From contig JANQEN010000192.1 of assembly GCA_028278335.1 (NCBI GenBank), positions 41,517 through 105,516 on the forward strand: a stretch of DNA of 64,000 bases, written 5' to 3'. A model generated the notes under the pieces. It saw only the letters and a list, made by a program, of their open reading frames with translations, was not told the origin of the DNA and did no database searches. Position numbers and translations under genes: made by a program. The DNA comes from Chitinivibrionales bacterium. GTDB taxonomy: Bacteria > Fibrobacterota > Chitinivibrionia > Chitinivibrionales > JANQEN01. Positions 25,635 through 34,571 of this stretch are shown piece after piece. Every line of letters starts with the position of its first letter. Position 1 is the stretch's first letter.

Positions 25635-25770
25635 AGCTGATTCCTTTTTCATTGAGTACTGTGTGGAATTTCCTCGGTGATGATTGTGAATGAAGCCTAA
25701 CGATGTATTCGATTTTCATATAAAATAATTTTTACCATCTCCGAGAATCGAGTATTAGAGGAGAATACCA

Positions 25771-25805
25771 AATAAAAACGGCCCACAGAAAGATCTGTGG
25801 GCCGT
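25771..25805 (-). terminator. Rho-independent terminator of ppdK
   Basis: A perfect 11-bp stem (25778-25788 with 25795-25805) is followed on the minus strand by TTTTTATT. It lies 23 bases after the ppdK stop codon. Confidence 0.9.
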
Positions 25806-25828
25806 GTGTTTTACCAAATGAGGTTGCT

Positions 25829-28546
25829 CTATTTCTTTTTTGCCTTCTTCTTAGCAGCTTTTTGTTCAAGAGCTGCCTGACCAGCGGCAAGACGTGCAAT
25901 CGGCACACGGAAAGGTGAGCAACTAACATAGTCTAATCCAACATTAACGAAAAACTTAACCGATGCTGGGTCTCCACCATGCTCACCGCAAACACCACAC
26001 TTAAGCTTTTTGCGGCTGGCCCGTCCCTTTTCAACGGCTAGCTTTACAAGTTGACCAACACCCTTTTGATCAATTGAGGCAAAGGGATCTTCACGGAGAA
26101 CCTTTTTCTCAATGTAATCAGGCAAGAATGTTCCCACATCATCACGACTGTAACCAAAAGTCATCTGAGTGAGGTCATTGGTTCCAAAGGAGAAGAATTC
26201 AGCATTTTCTGCAACTTGATCAGCAACCAGGGTTGCACGAGGTATTTCCATCATGGTTCCTACCATGTACTTAACCTTCACACCCTTGCTCTTGATAATC
26301 TCTTGAGCCTTGGTACGAATGAGTTTTTCAAGCATGTCGAATTCCTCTTTTGTGCCAATAAGGGGGATCATGATTTCAGGATGAACAGCAACACCCTTTT
26401 TAGTCATATTGCATGCGGCTTCGATTATAGCGCTTGCCTGCATGACACAAATCTCAGGATACGTAATGGAGAGACGACATCCTCGATGACCAAGCATGGG
26501 GTTCATCTCGTGAAGATTCTCAACCTTTGTTTTTACCACCTGGGGTTTAACGCCAAGGCGTTTGGCCATCTCTGTTTGCCCTGCTTTGTCCTGTGGCAAG
26601 AACTCATGCAATGGAGGATCAAGAAGACGAATTGTCACGGGGAAGCCGTCCATTGCCTTAAAGATTCCCTCGAAATCCTTACGTTGGTGAGGAAGCAGTT
26701 TGCTAAGTGCCTTTTGGCGTCCTTTTTCATCGTCAGCAAGAATCATCTCTCTGACAGCCCAAATACGTTCACCTTCGAAGAACATATGCTCGGTACGACA
26801 AAGACCGATACCTTCAGCACCGAGGAGACGAGCATTATTGGAATCCTTAGGAGAGTCAGCATTGGTGCGAACTTTGATTTTTCTTGCCTTGTCAGCCCAT
26901 GTCATAATTTCCTGAAACATTTTACAAATAGGATGCTTCATGGCTTTCTTATCACCATGGACAATACCTTGAACAACAGGAGAAGAGGTGGTGTCAACAT
27001 GACCTAAAATGATCTCACCGGTTGATCCATCAATAGAAATCTCATCACCCTCTTTTAATGTCTTACCATTAACAGTCATAGCTTTTTTACCATAGTTAAT
27101 GACTAAAGCTCCACAGCCAACCACACAGCACTTGCCCCATCCACGAGCAACAACTGCAGCGTGTGAGGTCATGCCACCAGTGGAGGTTACCACGGCTTCG
27201 GCTGCCCACATTCCACTAACATCTTCTGGTGAGGTCTCTTTTCTAACCAGGATAACCTTTTTACCCTTCTTTACCCATGCTTCGGCGGTGTTTGCGTCAA
27301 AAACGATTTGACCGTTTGCCGCACCGGGGCCTGCAGGAAGACCTTTAGCAAGGATGCGCTTATCTTTAACAGCAGCGGTTTTTGCTTTTGAATCAAGAAT
27401 AGGAAAGAGGAGCTGGTTGAGATGATCTCCCTCAATACGCATAAGACCGGTTTCCTGGTTGATAAGCTTTTCTTTAACCATATCAACGGCGATCTTAACA
27501 GCAGCAAGGCCGGTTCTTTTACCAGTACGCGTTTGAAGCATGTAGAGAGTGCCATCTTGGATCGTAAATTCCACATCCTGCATCTCTTTGTAATGCTTCT
27601 CTAAGCGTAAACGAATGCCATCTAACTGTTTGTAAATTTTAGGCATCCTTTTCTGTAAGGTACTAATTGGATCAGGAGTACGAATACCAGCAACAACATC
27701 TTCACCCTGTGCATTGATCAGGTATTCGCCAAAGAACTTGTTGGTGCCGTCTGCAGGGTTTCTTGTAAAAGCAACACCGGTTCCGGAGTTTTTGCCCATG
27801 TTACCAAAAACCATAGCCTGTACATTAACCGCGGTTCCTTTAAGGCCGAAGAGTTTGTTGAGTCGGCGATAGGTAACTGCACGAGGGATATTCCATGATT
27901 TAATTACTGCGTCGATGGAGAGGTCAAGTTGTGTGCGCGCGTCAGTAGGAAAGCCTTTTTTGACATGCTTTTTGTAAACCATTTTATAGGCGTCGACAAC
28001 TTCCTTAAGTTCCTCTACTGTCAATTCTGTATCAAGAACACGACCATGTTTCTTTTTGATTCGTGAAAGCTCTTTTTCAAAATGTTCATGCTCGATATCC
28101 ATAACCACATCACCAAACATGTTGATGAAACGACGATAGGAATCCCAAGCCATTCGTTCATTTTTTGTTTTTTCGATTAAGCCTTCAATAGCATCATCGT
28201 TGAGACCAAGGTTTAAAACAGTATTCATCATACCTGGCATTGAGACAGCTGCACCACTTCGCACTGACACCAACAGGGGATTTTTTTTGTCGCCAAAGCG
28301 CGCGCCCATGGCTTTTTCCAGCTTGGCAATATTTGCATCGATCTCTTTTTTAAGGGTCTGTGGTTTTTTCTTGCTGTGCGCGTAGTAGTATTCACAGACT
28401 TGAGTAGCGATGGTAAAACCTGCAGGTACTGGAATCCCAATATTTGACATCTCAGCAAGGTTTGCACCTTTACCGCCCAGGGTTTCCTTCATAGTTGCGT
28501 TGCCGTCGGTTTTGCCATCACCGAAAAAGTATACATATTTTGGCAT
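25829..28546 (-). CDS. ppdK: Pyruvate, phosphate dikinase
   Basis: A 905-residue PPDK that interconverts PEP, AMP and PPi with pyruvate, ATP and Pi, letting glycolysis run with PPi or gluconeogenesis with ATP. The N-terminal ATP-grasp domain begins 'FGDGKTDGNATMKETLGGKGANLAEM'-like. The phosphohistidine domain has the catalytic His in 'GGMTSHAAVVARGWGK'. The C-terminal PEP barrel has 'GLCRTEHMF' and 'CGVCGEHGGDP'. GGAGGA sits 5 bases before the ATG at 28546. The upstream in-frame TTG is rejected. A Lys-rich tail ('KAAKKKAKKK') ends the protein. Monocistronic with its own terminator. Confidence 0.97.
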   Translation of the reverse strand: MPKYVYFFGDGKTDGNATMKETLGGKGANLAEMSNIGIPVPAGFTIATQVCEYYYAHSKKKPQTLKKEIDANIAKLEKAMGARFGDKKNPLLVSVRSGAAVSMPGMMNTVLNLGLNDDAIEGLIEKTKNERMAWDSYRRFINMFGDVVMDIEHEHFEKELSRIKKKHGRVLDTELTVEELKEVVDAYKMVYKKHVKKGFPTDARTQLDLSIDAVIKSWNIPRAVTYRRLNKLFGLKGTAVNVQAMVFGNMGKNSGTGVAFTRNPADGTNKFFGEYLINAQGEDVVAGIRTPDPISTLQKRMPKIYKQLDGIRLRLEKHYKEMQDVEFTIQDGTLYMLQTRTGKRTGLAAVKIAVDMVKEKLINQETGLMRIEGDHLNQLLFPILDSKAKTAAVKDKRILAKGLPAGPGAANGQIVFDANTAEAWVKKGKKVILVRKETSPEDVSGMWAAEAVVTSTGGMTSHAAVVARGWGKCCVVGCGALVINYGKKAMTVNGKTLKEGDEISIDGSTGEIILGHVDTTSSPVVQGIVHGDKKAMKHPICKMFQEIMTWADKARKIKVRTNADSPKDSNNARLLGAEGIGLCRTEHMFFEGERIWAVREMILADDEKGRQKALSKLLPHQRKDFEGIFKAMDGFPVTIRLLDPPLHEFLPQDKAGQTEMAKRLGVKPQVVKTKVENLHEMNPMLGHRGCRLSITYPEICVMQASAIIEAACNMTKKGVAVHPEIMIPLIGTKEEFDMLEKLIRTKAQEIIKSKGVKVKYMVGTMMEIPRATLVADQVAENAEFFSFGTNDLTQMTFGYSRDDVGTFLPDYIEKKVLREDPFASIDQKGVGQLVKLAVEKGRASRKKLKCGVCGEHGGDPASVKFFVNVGLDYVSCSPFRVPIARLAAGQAALEQKAAKKKAKKK

Positions 28547-28778
28547 GTTTTCCTCCAAAAAATTGAGTAAATAAGTATATATAAATAATGTTATTCTCTA
28601 AAAAAACAAGGTTAAAAATATCAATCGCTAACGGTTAAAGAAAAGGTTTTTATATTTTTCTTTTTCTTAAGCACTTTGTATATTGTATCTTGCCAGCTCT
28701 ATTATATATCAAAAGGCTTATCAAGACCACCTATTTTTTCCTGTAAAAGACCTAAATTTATATATATATCCTCAACTG

Positions 28779-28807
28779 TTGAAATCGAAGTTTTTACAAT
28801 ATATACT
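28779..28807 (+). promoter_or_regulatory. Sigma-70-type promoter directly at the GH57-like gene start
   Basis: TTGAAA (28779-28784), a 17-base spacer and TATACT (28802-28807) form a good promoter. Transcription would begin near 28814, only about 5 bases before the ATG at 28819, so the mRNA may be leaderless. No ribosome binding site is present. Confidence 0.6.
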
Positions 28808-28818
28808 TTAATGTGCCT

Positions 28819-30738
28819 ATGAAACGCGACGGTCTGGCCTTAATAATTCACCCCTATAAAAATGTACTTCTCAAGAAAGACAAACTGCGGAAGTATCTTG
28901 ATCAGTTTGCTCACGACCTAATTCAGGTTGTCACGGAGCATCCAAATTTTCGTGCCAATTTGACATTGCCAGGATATCTACTTCAGCACCTTGATCCTAT
29001 TTTACTTTCCCGCCTCAACGATATTCGAAAAGAGAAGTGTTTAGAGTGGTTGACTCCCGGATACACAGAACCACTTATTAGCTTTTCTCCTCTTTGGCTC
29101 TCAAAGGAAAATATTACTCAGGGCATTAAAACTTTTGACGAGATCACCGGATGTAAACCGTGGGGATATATGCCCTCCTTTTCAAACTGGGAACCTTCGC
29201 TTATTGAACCACTTAGAAACAATGGTATACACTATACAATACTGTCACGGTCAGTGTTACAAGAAGAATCTCGGAACTACTGTGGCTATTGGATTACTGA
29301 GCAGGCCGGGCATACTATGATAGTTATACCATCCTATGATTTTCATTTTCATAATGCACCAGCACAGATCCAAGACTGGATGGATAACATGGTAGAGGAG
29401 TCGATTAATACATCTCAATCAAAGATGGTAGTACTTCATTACCTCTGCCCGCTGGTTTCTGAACGTAGTAAAGATGCCTTTCGTTGGATTCACTCCTTTG
29501 CAGAATCATTGGACACTCTGCTTATAAAATATCAGATGACCCTCTTAAGTGAGCTCATCACGCTTACGACGCCACTGGGATTGCAATCAATTCGTCCCAG
29601 TTTTCTTTTTAAATATAAGAGTGAAAAACCAGAGCAACATGATTCTAATCTTCTCTATGCCTTTGATTCCTTAGGAATTTTACAGCGTAAGATGGTCGAT
29701 GTGGCAAGTAATATCTGTTCACATGAGCAGGAACAGGGTAAAGAATTGCAGTCTGTCAAAGAACAACTATACCTTGCCCAAGATTGTAATCGTTACCTGC
29801 CCAATAAACAAAGTGGCTTTGAATTTATAAAAGATCGTATGTACACCTTTAGCAAGATGGTTGCTATTGAGCGGGAACTCCTCAAAAAGGACAAAATTCG
29901 CGGTGGCCAAATTCGTATTGCTGACTTCCTTAAGAATGGCTCTAAAAGCATCATCATGTCAAATCGAAGCTTTAAGATCTATATTGACCATAAGAATGGT
30001 GGCCAGATCTTCGAGCTTGACTATCGGCTACGATCAGTAAATCTCTTTTCAGGGTACAACCCCACATCACACAAGCCACCACGAATTATTGTTGCCGGAG
30101 ATTCCTGTACCTCTTTCATTGATTATTTCCTAAAAGAGGATTGTCAACGAGCTGAGTTTTTAGGAAATCCAGAAAACCAGATCGGTGATTTTTACAATGG
30201 TCAGTTTGAGTATAAGATCAAGAAAACCAGTACCAGTGTTAAGGCGGTTATGACGCGACAAGGATCAATTCGATCTGGAGATAAACTATTTCCGCTCAAT
30301 ATAGAAAAAGTGTTTGGTTTAGAAAAGGATAAGCCAGAACTCACCTTTGGGTATCAACTGGCAAATCACTCCTTGACAGACTATACAGTAAAATTTGCTG
30401 TCCGACTTAACTTTTCTCTTCCAGGGGCCTCATCTCAGCAAGCTGCCTTGGTGTGTAATGATATCGTATATGATAAATTAGTCCGTGAGCGATTGACTCT
30501 TGAGAATATCCGTGAGTTTTCATTGCGGGATCACAAGATCGGCACAGAAATTCAGTTCGTTATCCAAAAGCCAGTAACGCTTTGGAGTTATCCCATATCA
30601 CAATTGGGACGGTATCAAGGGACAAGCATTATAATAACCACACCGGTTTCGTTGCCAGAAAACTCCGCATGGTCTCTGTTGGGAAGAATGATTTGTAAAA
30701 AGATAAGACTGCGAGGTTCTTTTACCGATGTTATCTGA
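28819..30738 (+). CDS. GH57-like protein, probably not a canonical active enzyme
   Basis: A 639-residue relative of GH57 4-alpha-glucanotransferases/amylases. The overall order matches: an N-terminal barrel, then a helical segment, then a beta domain with 'GGQIFELDYR' and 'GDFYNGQFEYKI', as in DUF1925/DUF1926. The nucleophile Glu survives in 'GYTEPL' (about residue 84). The His-Gln-Pro motif near the N-terminus reads 'IIHPYKN', the 'TER' segment reads 'PSF', and the acid/base 'HDDGEKFG' is replaced by 'LHYLCPLVS'. I infer a carbohydrate-binding or altered-function protein. It overlaps the following STAS gene by 11 bases. A GTG at 28813 is an alternative start. Confidence 0.75.
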   Translation: MKRDGLALIIHPYKNVLLKKDKLRKYLDQFAHDLIQVVTEHPNFRANLTLPGYLLQHLDPILLSRLNDIRKEKCLEWLTPGYTEPLISFSPLWLSKENITQGIKTFDEITGCKPWGYMPSFSNWEPSLIEPLRNNGIHYTILSRSVLQEESRNYCGYWITEQAGHTMIVIPSYDFHFHNAPAQIQDWMDNMVEESINTSQSKMVVLHYLCPLVSERSKDAFRWIHSFAESLDTLLIKYQMTLLSELITLTTPLGLQSIRPSFLFKYKSEKPEQHDSNLLYAFDSLGILQRKMVDVASNICSHEQEQGKELQSVKEQLYLAQDCNRYLPNKQSGFEFIKDRMYTFSKMVAIERELLKKDKIRGGQIRIADFLKNGSKSIIMSNRSFKIYIDHKNGGQIFELDYRLRSVNLFSGYNPTSHKPPRIIVAGDSCTSFIDYFLKEDCQRAEFLGNPENQIGDFYNGQFEYKIKKTSTSVKAVMTRQGSIRSGDKLFPLNIEKVFGLEKDKPELTFGYQLANHSLTDYTVKFAVRLNFSLPGASSQQAALVCNDIVYDKLVRERLTLENIREFSLRDHKIGTEIQFVIQKPVTLWSYPISQLGRYQGTSIIITTPVSLPENSAWSLLGRMICKKIRLRGSFTDVI

Positions 30739-31348
30739 AGCTCTCGATATAATAATTGAAAGCCGTGGCCATACTATTTGGCTTTTTTTCCAAGGCCCTT
30801 TTAATAAAGAACAAATACCCAATATCCGAAGAAAGCTCGAGGATTTTATTCGTGATGGGAATCGAGAGTTTGTCATTGATCTTGAAAAAGTGAGCACTAT
30901 CCATGAATCGGTTGCTCCAATGTTTTTAAACTTGCTTAATTTTATTAAGGGTAAGGAAGGAAACATTAAACTCATTTTCAAGAATGAAATGGTCAGTAAG
31001 GCATTTTTACCCTATAAGAACATTTTTCAGATCTATACTGATGCAAAAAGTCTCTCCTCGGGGGGCTTTTTTCAGAGATTATTGCGTCAAGGCAACTTCC
31101 TAGCTAAAAAAACCGGTATTAGAGTTTCTGTTCCTGTGGCTATAATTTTTCTTGTTATTCTTACTGGGTGGTTTATATCCTTGGGAATAATTATTAATAT
31201 GCAGAAAGAGCAGATTGAAGAGCAGGAAGCAGAACTTCGAGATTATGAGCAATGGAAACAGGTCACCGAGATTGAAATTGAAGATTTAAAAAGTCGGCTA
31301 AAACCAATGATCCAGTTGGGACTTGTACCAGATTCGTTGTCACAATAA
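30728..31348 (+). CDS. STAS-domain protein with a membrane helix and coiled coil
   Basis: A 206-residue protein. Residues 1-108 form a STAS/anti-anti-sigma-like domain ('EFVIDLEKVSTIHESVAPMFLNLL' region, with Ser62 at the place usually phosphorylated). A membrane helix spans about 133-157, followed by an acidic coiled coil to the end. STAS domains usually take part in partner switching through Ser phosphorylation; joining one to a membrane anchor is unusual. Its start lies inside the GH57-like gene (11-base overlap) and 8 bases separate it from the transglycosylase gene, so the three are one unit. STAS call is moderate. Confidence 0.75.
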   Translation: MLSEALDIIIESRGHTIWLFFQGPFNKEQIPNIRRKLEDFIRDGNREFVIDLEKVSTIHESVAPMFLNLLNFIKGKEGNIKLIFKNEMVSKAFLPYKNIFQIYTDAKSLSSGGFFQRLLRQGNFLAKKTGIRVSVPVAIIFLVILTGWFISLGIIINMQKEQIEEQEAELRDYEQWKQVTEIEIEDLKSRLKPMIQLGLVPDSLSQ

Positions 31349-31356
31349 GGTTTCTC

Positions 31357-32115
31357 ATGAGAACCCGTCGTATATCCCGTCATTTTGGCATTATTCTTCG
31401 TAAGAACCATCTTTGGTTCTCTGAACTGTTAGGTGTCGGACTTGTTGTGGTAATCATCTCGATTTTACTAGTTCAGGGAACAATGGTACTTATCAACTAT
31501 ACTCAAATGAAGAAAAATGGCCGACTGATTTCTGAATCGAAAGCTGGCTATATCACAAAATCTCATCAATTACAGGAGTTAAAAAATCGTCAGAAGATTG
31601 CCGCTGTTTTAAATAGCTTCACCCGAAACAGACTCTCCAAGGATGTGCTTTGGAATCTTGTTGATTTAGTCTATACAAATAGTAAATCCTTTGGCTATGA
31701 TCCCTTTTTGGTATTAGCTGTTATTCATGTTGAAAGTCTGTTTAACCCCCGTGCGAAAGGACAATATCGGGATGGACGCTATAGCGGTGCCTTTGGGCTC
31801 ATGCAATTGAAATTAGGGACTGCTAAAGAGGTTGGGGCACCGTTGGGGATTACTATTACTAAAAAAGAAGACCTTTTTAACCCTGAGATAAATATTCCCC
31901 TAGGGCTTGCTTACTTGACAAAACAGATATCTTACTTTAAGAGCCTCAAGCTTGGTATATCAGCCTACAATCAGGGACCAGGGGTGATATTAAACACAAT
32001 TAAGAATAAAACACCACTTTCTATTCGATATTATAATAAAGTTCTGACAAGTTATTTTAAGCTAAAAAGAATAAACACTGAGTCGTTATTAAAGAGCTCT
32101 CAAGATAAAAAATAA
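31357..32115 (+). CDS. Membrane-anchored lytic transglycosylase (GH23/SLT)
   Basis: A 252-residue SLT enzyme. A basic N-terminus and a membrane helix (23-47) leave the catalytic domain in the periplasm. The domain (100-235) has Glu126 in 'HVESLFNPRA', then 'GAFGLMQLKLGTA', 'NPEINIPLGLAYL' and 'GISAYNQGPG'. It should cleave peptidoglycan between MurNAc and GlcNAc to give 1,6-anhydro ends. It is the last gene of the GH57-like/STAS unit; that context suggests controlled wall cutting coupled to a glycan-recognition partner (inference). Confidence 0.92.
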   Translation: MRTRRISRHFGIILRKNHLWFSELLGVGLVVVIISILLVQGTMVLINYTQMKKNGRLISESKAGYITKSHQLQELKNRQKIAAVLNSFTRNRLSKDVLWNLVDLVYTNSKSFGYDPFLVLAVIHVESLFNPRAKGQYRDGRYSGAFGLMQLKLGTAKEVGAPLGITITKKEDLFNPEINIPLGLAYLTKQISYFKSLKLGISAYNQGPGVILNTIKNKTPLSIRYYNKVLTSYFKLKRINTESLLKSSQDKK

Positions 32116-32390
32116 TCCAGTTTTGTCTTGTTATAATGAGTATCTCCCTAAAACAAATTCCATTTTATTCCTAATGGGATGAACCAATAGCGTGTTTTGG
32201 GATATGCATTTTGAATGAATTAAAGAGTTGATGCTCTTTGATAATTTTCCGTTAAAGGGACATATTATTTTTTAAGCATCCTTGCACATCTTCCTACTCT
32301 AAACTCACCAATTCAGGTTTTAGCTATTTTCTGGATATATTTTATATACCCCTATTTTTAAAAAGGATTGATGTAAGATTTGGATAGATT

Positions 32391-33368
32391 ATGATACAAC
32401 ATGAAATTAATGAACTATGTAAGGTTGTTTCAAAAGAGCAACCACTCTCCAGAAGTTGCGCTTTAGCAATTCTTAAGGCACGATCCGAGGAAATTCCCGA
32501 AATTCTTACCTTGACAAATGCCTTGCGGCTTCGCAACTTTGGCAATAAGGCGCATCTTTGTTCAATATTAAATGCAAAGAGTGGGGCCTGTGAGGAGGAT
32601 TGTACTTTTTGCGCACAGTCAGCTCACCATAAAACTGATGTAGAAACCTACGCGCTTTGTTCAACTCAGAAAATGGTTGAGCAGTTTACGAAACATGCAG
32701 CCTATCCTATTGGTCATTTTGGTGTTGTGACCAGTGGTGATTCAATGGACGACAAGGAAGTTGATACACTTTGCCAGGCCATTGCAACTGGTGAGATCAA
32801 TGGTACTGCTTGGTGTGCATCCTTAGGTAACCTATCCTTAGAACAGTTACAGAAATTAAAGCAGGCCGGCCTCAAACGGTTTCATCACAACCTTGAGACG
32901 GCTGAAAGCTTTTTTCCTACCATATGCACAACACACACCTATCAAAGTAGGCTTGATATGATACGCAATGTCAAGAAAGCCGGATTAGAACTTTGTTGTG
33001 GTGGTTTGCTGGGATTGGGCGAAAGTTTTGAACAACGAATTGAGTTAGCCTTTACTCTCAGAGAGGAAGGGGTCAATGCAATTCCGTTAAACTTTCATAT
33101 CCCTGTGTCTGGTACAAAACTACAGAATAACACTCCTCTTTCTCCCATGGAAATTATTAAAGCTATTGCGCTATTTAGGATGGCAAATCCAACCGCAGAG
33201 ATTAAGGTGTGTGCCGGTCGCACTCATCTGAGGGATTTACAATCAATGATCTTTTATGCTGGGGCAACCGGCATGATGATTGGTCCGTTGTTGACTGTTG
33301 CTGGGCGCGATGTTGATGCGGATGTACAGATGCTCAAGGACCTTGAGATTTCCTTTGAACAACCCTAG
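32391..33368 (+). CDS. bioB: Biotin synthase
   Basis: A 325-residue radical SAM enzyme that inserts sulfur into dethiobiotin. The SAM-binding cluster motif is CEEDCTFC, with Cys67, Cys71 and Cys74. 'YNHNLET'-type residues appear as 'FHHNLETAESFF', and 'AGRTHLRDLQ' carries the Arg ligand of the [2Fe-2S] cluster. It is the first gene of a six-gene plus-strand biotin operon. No BirA-type operator is visible in the 275 bases upstream. Confidence 0.96.
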   Translation: MIQHEINELCKVVSKEQPLSRSCALAILKARSEEIPEILTLTNALRLRNFGNKAHLCSILNAKSGACEEDCTFCAQSAHHKTDVETYALCSTQKMVEQFTKHAAYPIGHFGVVTSGDSMDDKEVDTLCQAIATGEINGTAWCASLGNLSLEQLQKLKQAGLKRFHHNLETAESFFPTICTTHTYQSRLDMIRNVKKAGLELCCGGLLGLGESFEQRIELAFTLREEGVNAIPLNFHIPVSGTKLQNNTPLSPMEIIKAIALFRMANPTAEIKVCAGRTHLRDLQSMIFYAGATGMMIGPLLTVAGRDVDADVQMLKDLEISFEQP

Positions 33369-33398
33369 CCAAATACATTGGAATAGAAAAAAGTGTCA

Positions 33399-34571
33399 AT
33401 GAAAAATGAATCATGGATTGAAAGGGCGCTAAAAGAAATTAGCACTCAAGCTAGGTTGCGCAAACTCACTACTTTTGAACATAATCAAGATATGATTTCA
33501 TCGAAGGGACAGCGCTTCATTAATTTTTCTTCCAATGATTACCTTAACCTTTCACGAGATCCTGACGTCATTGCTATAGCGCAACAATACTTAAATCAGC
33601 AGGGGTGTGGAGCAACGGCATCTCGATTGGTTTCGGGCACAGGACCCTATCATAGCGAGCTGGACGAGTTGGTTGCTCAGTTCAAGGAGTATCCCGCGGC
33701 ATTGACCTTTGGTAGCGGATATCTAGTAAACTTAGGAACCATTACCGCACTTATGGGAAGAAAGGATCATATTTTTGTTGATAGACTTTCCCATGCAAGC
33801 ATTATTGATGCAGCCCTTTTAAGCCGAGCCACTGTACATCGCTTTAATCATAATGATCCAGATCACCTTGAAAAACTCTTTAATACCACTAAGTCAAGTG
33901 ACAAAAAACTTGTGATCACAGAGTCGGTTTTTAGCATGGATGGCGATATTGCTCCTTTACAGGAGATTGTTACGGTAGGTCAACAGTATGGTGCTATGAT
34001 CATGGTTGATGAGGCTCATGCAACTGGGGTATTTGGAATCCAAGGAAAGGGTGTGGTCCATGCTCTTGGCCTTGAAAAGCAGGTAAATATCTCTATGGGG
34101 ACCTTTAGCAAAGCACTTGGAGCCTATGGTGGATATGTTGCCTGTTCAAATGAAATCAAGCAATTACTGATAAATCGGGCCCGCTCTTTTATTTATACAA
34201 CAGCGCTTCCTCCTTCAGTAATCGGCTCGATTCTTGGGGCAATTCGAAAAGTCACTCATGAAAAAAACATGGGTGAAGAGGTGCTAAAAAAGGCCAACTT
34301 TTTTAGAGAAAAACTGAGCCAGCTCGGGCTTCCTCTTGGAAACTCCCAAAGTCAGATAATTCCGATAATTGTCGGTGATTCTCAAAAGGCACTTGACTTT
34401 TCGAATAGTTTACGTGAAGTTGGCATTCTTGCTATTGCTATAAGGCCACCAACGGTACCGGTTGGTAGTGCCCGACTGCGATTTTCTGTGACCAGAGCAC
34501 ATAGCTATTCACAGCTCGAAGAGACTGCTCAAAACATTTATGCCTGCGCAAAGGAAATGGGCCTATTATGA
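33399..34571 (+). CDS. bioF: 8-amino-7-oxononanoate synthase
   Basis: A 390-residue PLP enzyme that joins pimeloyl-ACP and alanine to form KAPA. Typical segments are 'FSSNDYLNLSRDP', 'SGTGPYHSELDE', 'VDEAHATGVFG' (PLP Asp) and 'MGTFSKALGAYGGYVA' with the Schiff-base Lys. I choose the ATG at 33399; an in-frame GTG lies two codons earlier. It follows bioB by 30 bases and overlaps the esterase gene by 4. Confidence 0.95.
   Translation: MKNESWIERALKEISTQARLRKLTTFEHNQDMISSKGQRFINFSSNDYLNLSRDPDVIAIAQQYLNQQGCGATASRLVSGTGPYHSELDELVAQFKEYPAALTFGSGYLVNLGTITALMGRKDHIFVDRLSHASIIDAALLSRATVHRFNHNDPDHLEKLFNTTKSSDKKLVITESVFSMDGDIAPLQEIVTVGQQYGAMIMVDEAHATGVFGIQGKGVVHALGLEKQVNISMGTFSKALGAYGGYVACSNEIKQLLINRARSFIYTTALPPSVIGSILGAIRKVTHEKNMGEEVLKKANFFREKLSQLGLPLGNSQSQIIPIIVGDSQKALDFSNSLREVGILAIAIRPPTVPVGSARLRFSVTRAHSYSQLEETAQNIYACAKEMGLL

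Noticed and set aside
26216..27007. 263-codon open frame on the plus strand inside ppdK
   Set aside because: It is the complement of a strongly conserved PPDK coding region and its His/Cys-rich translation resembles no protein family.
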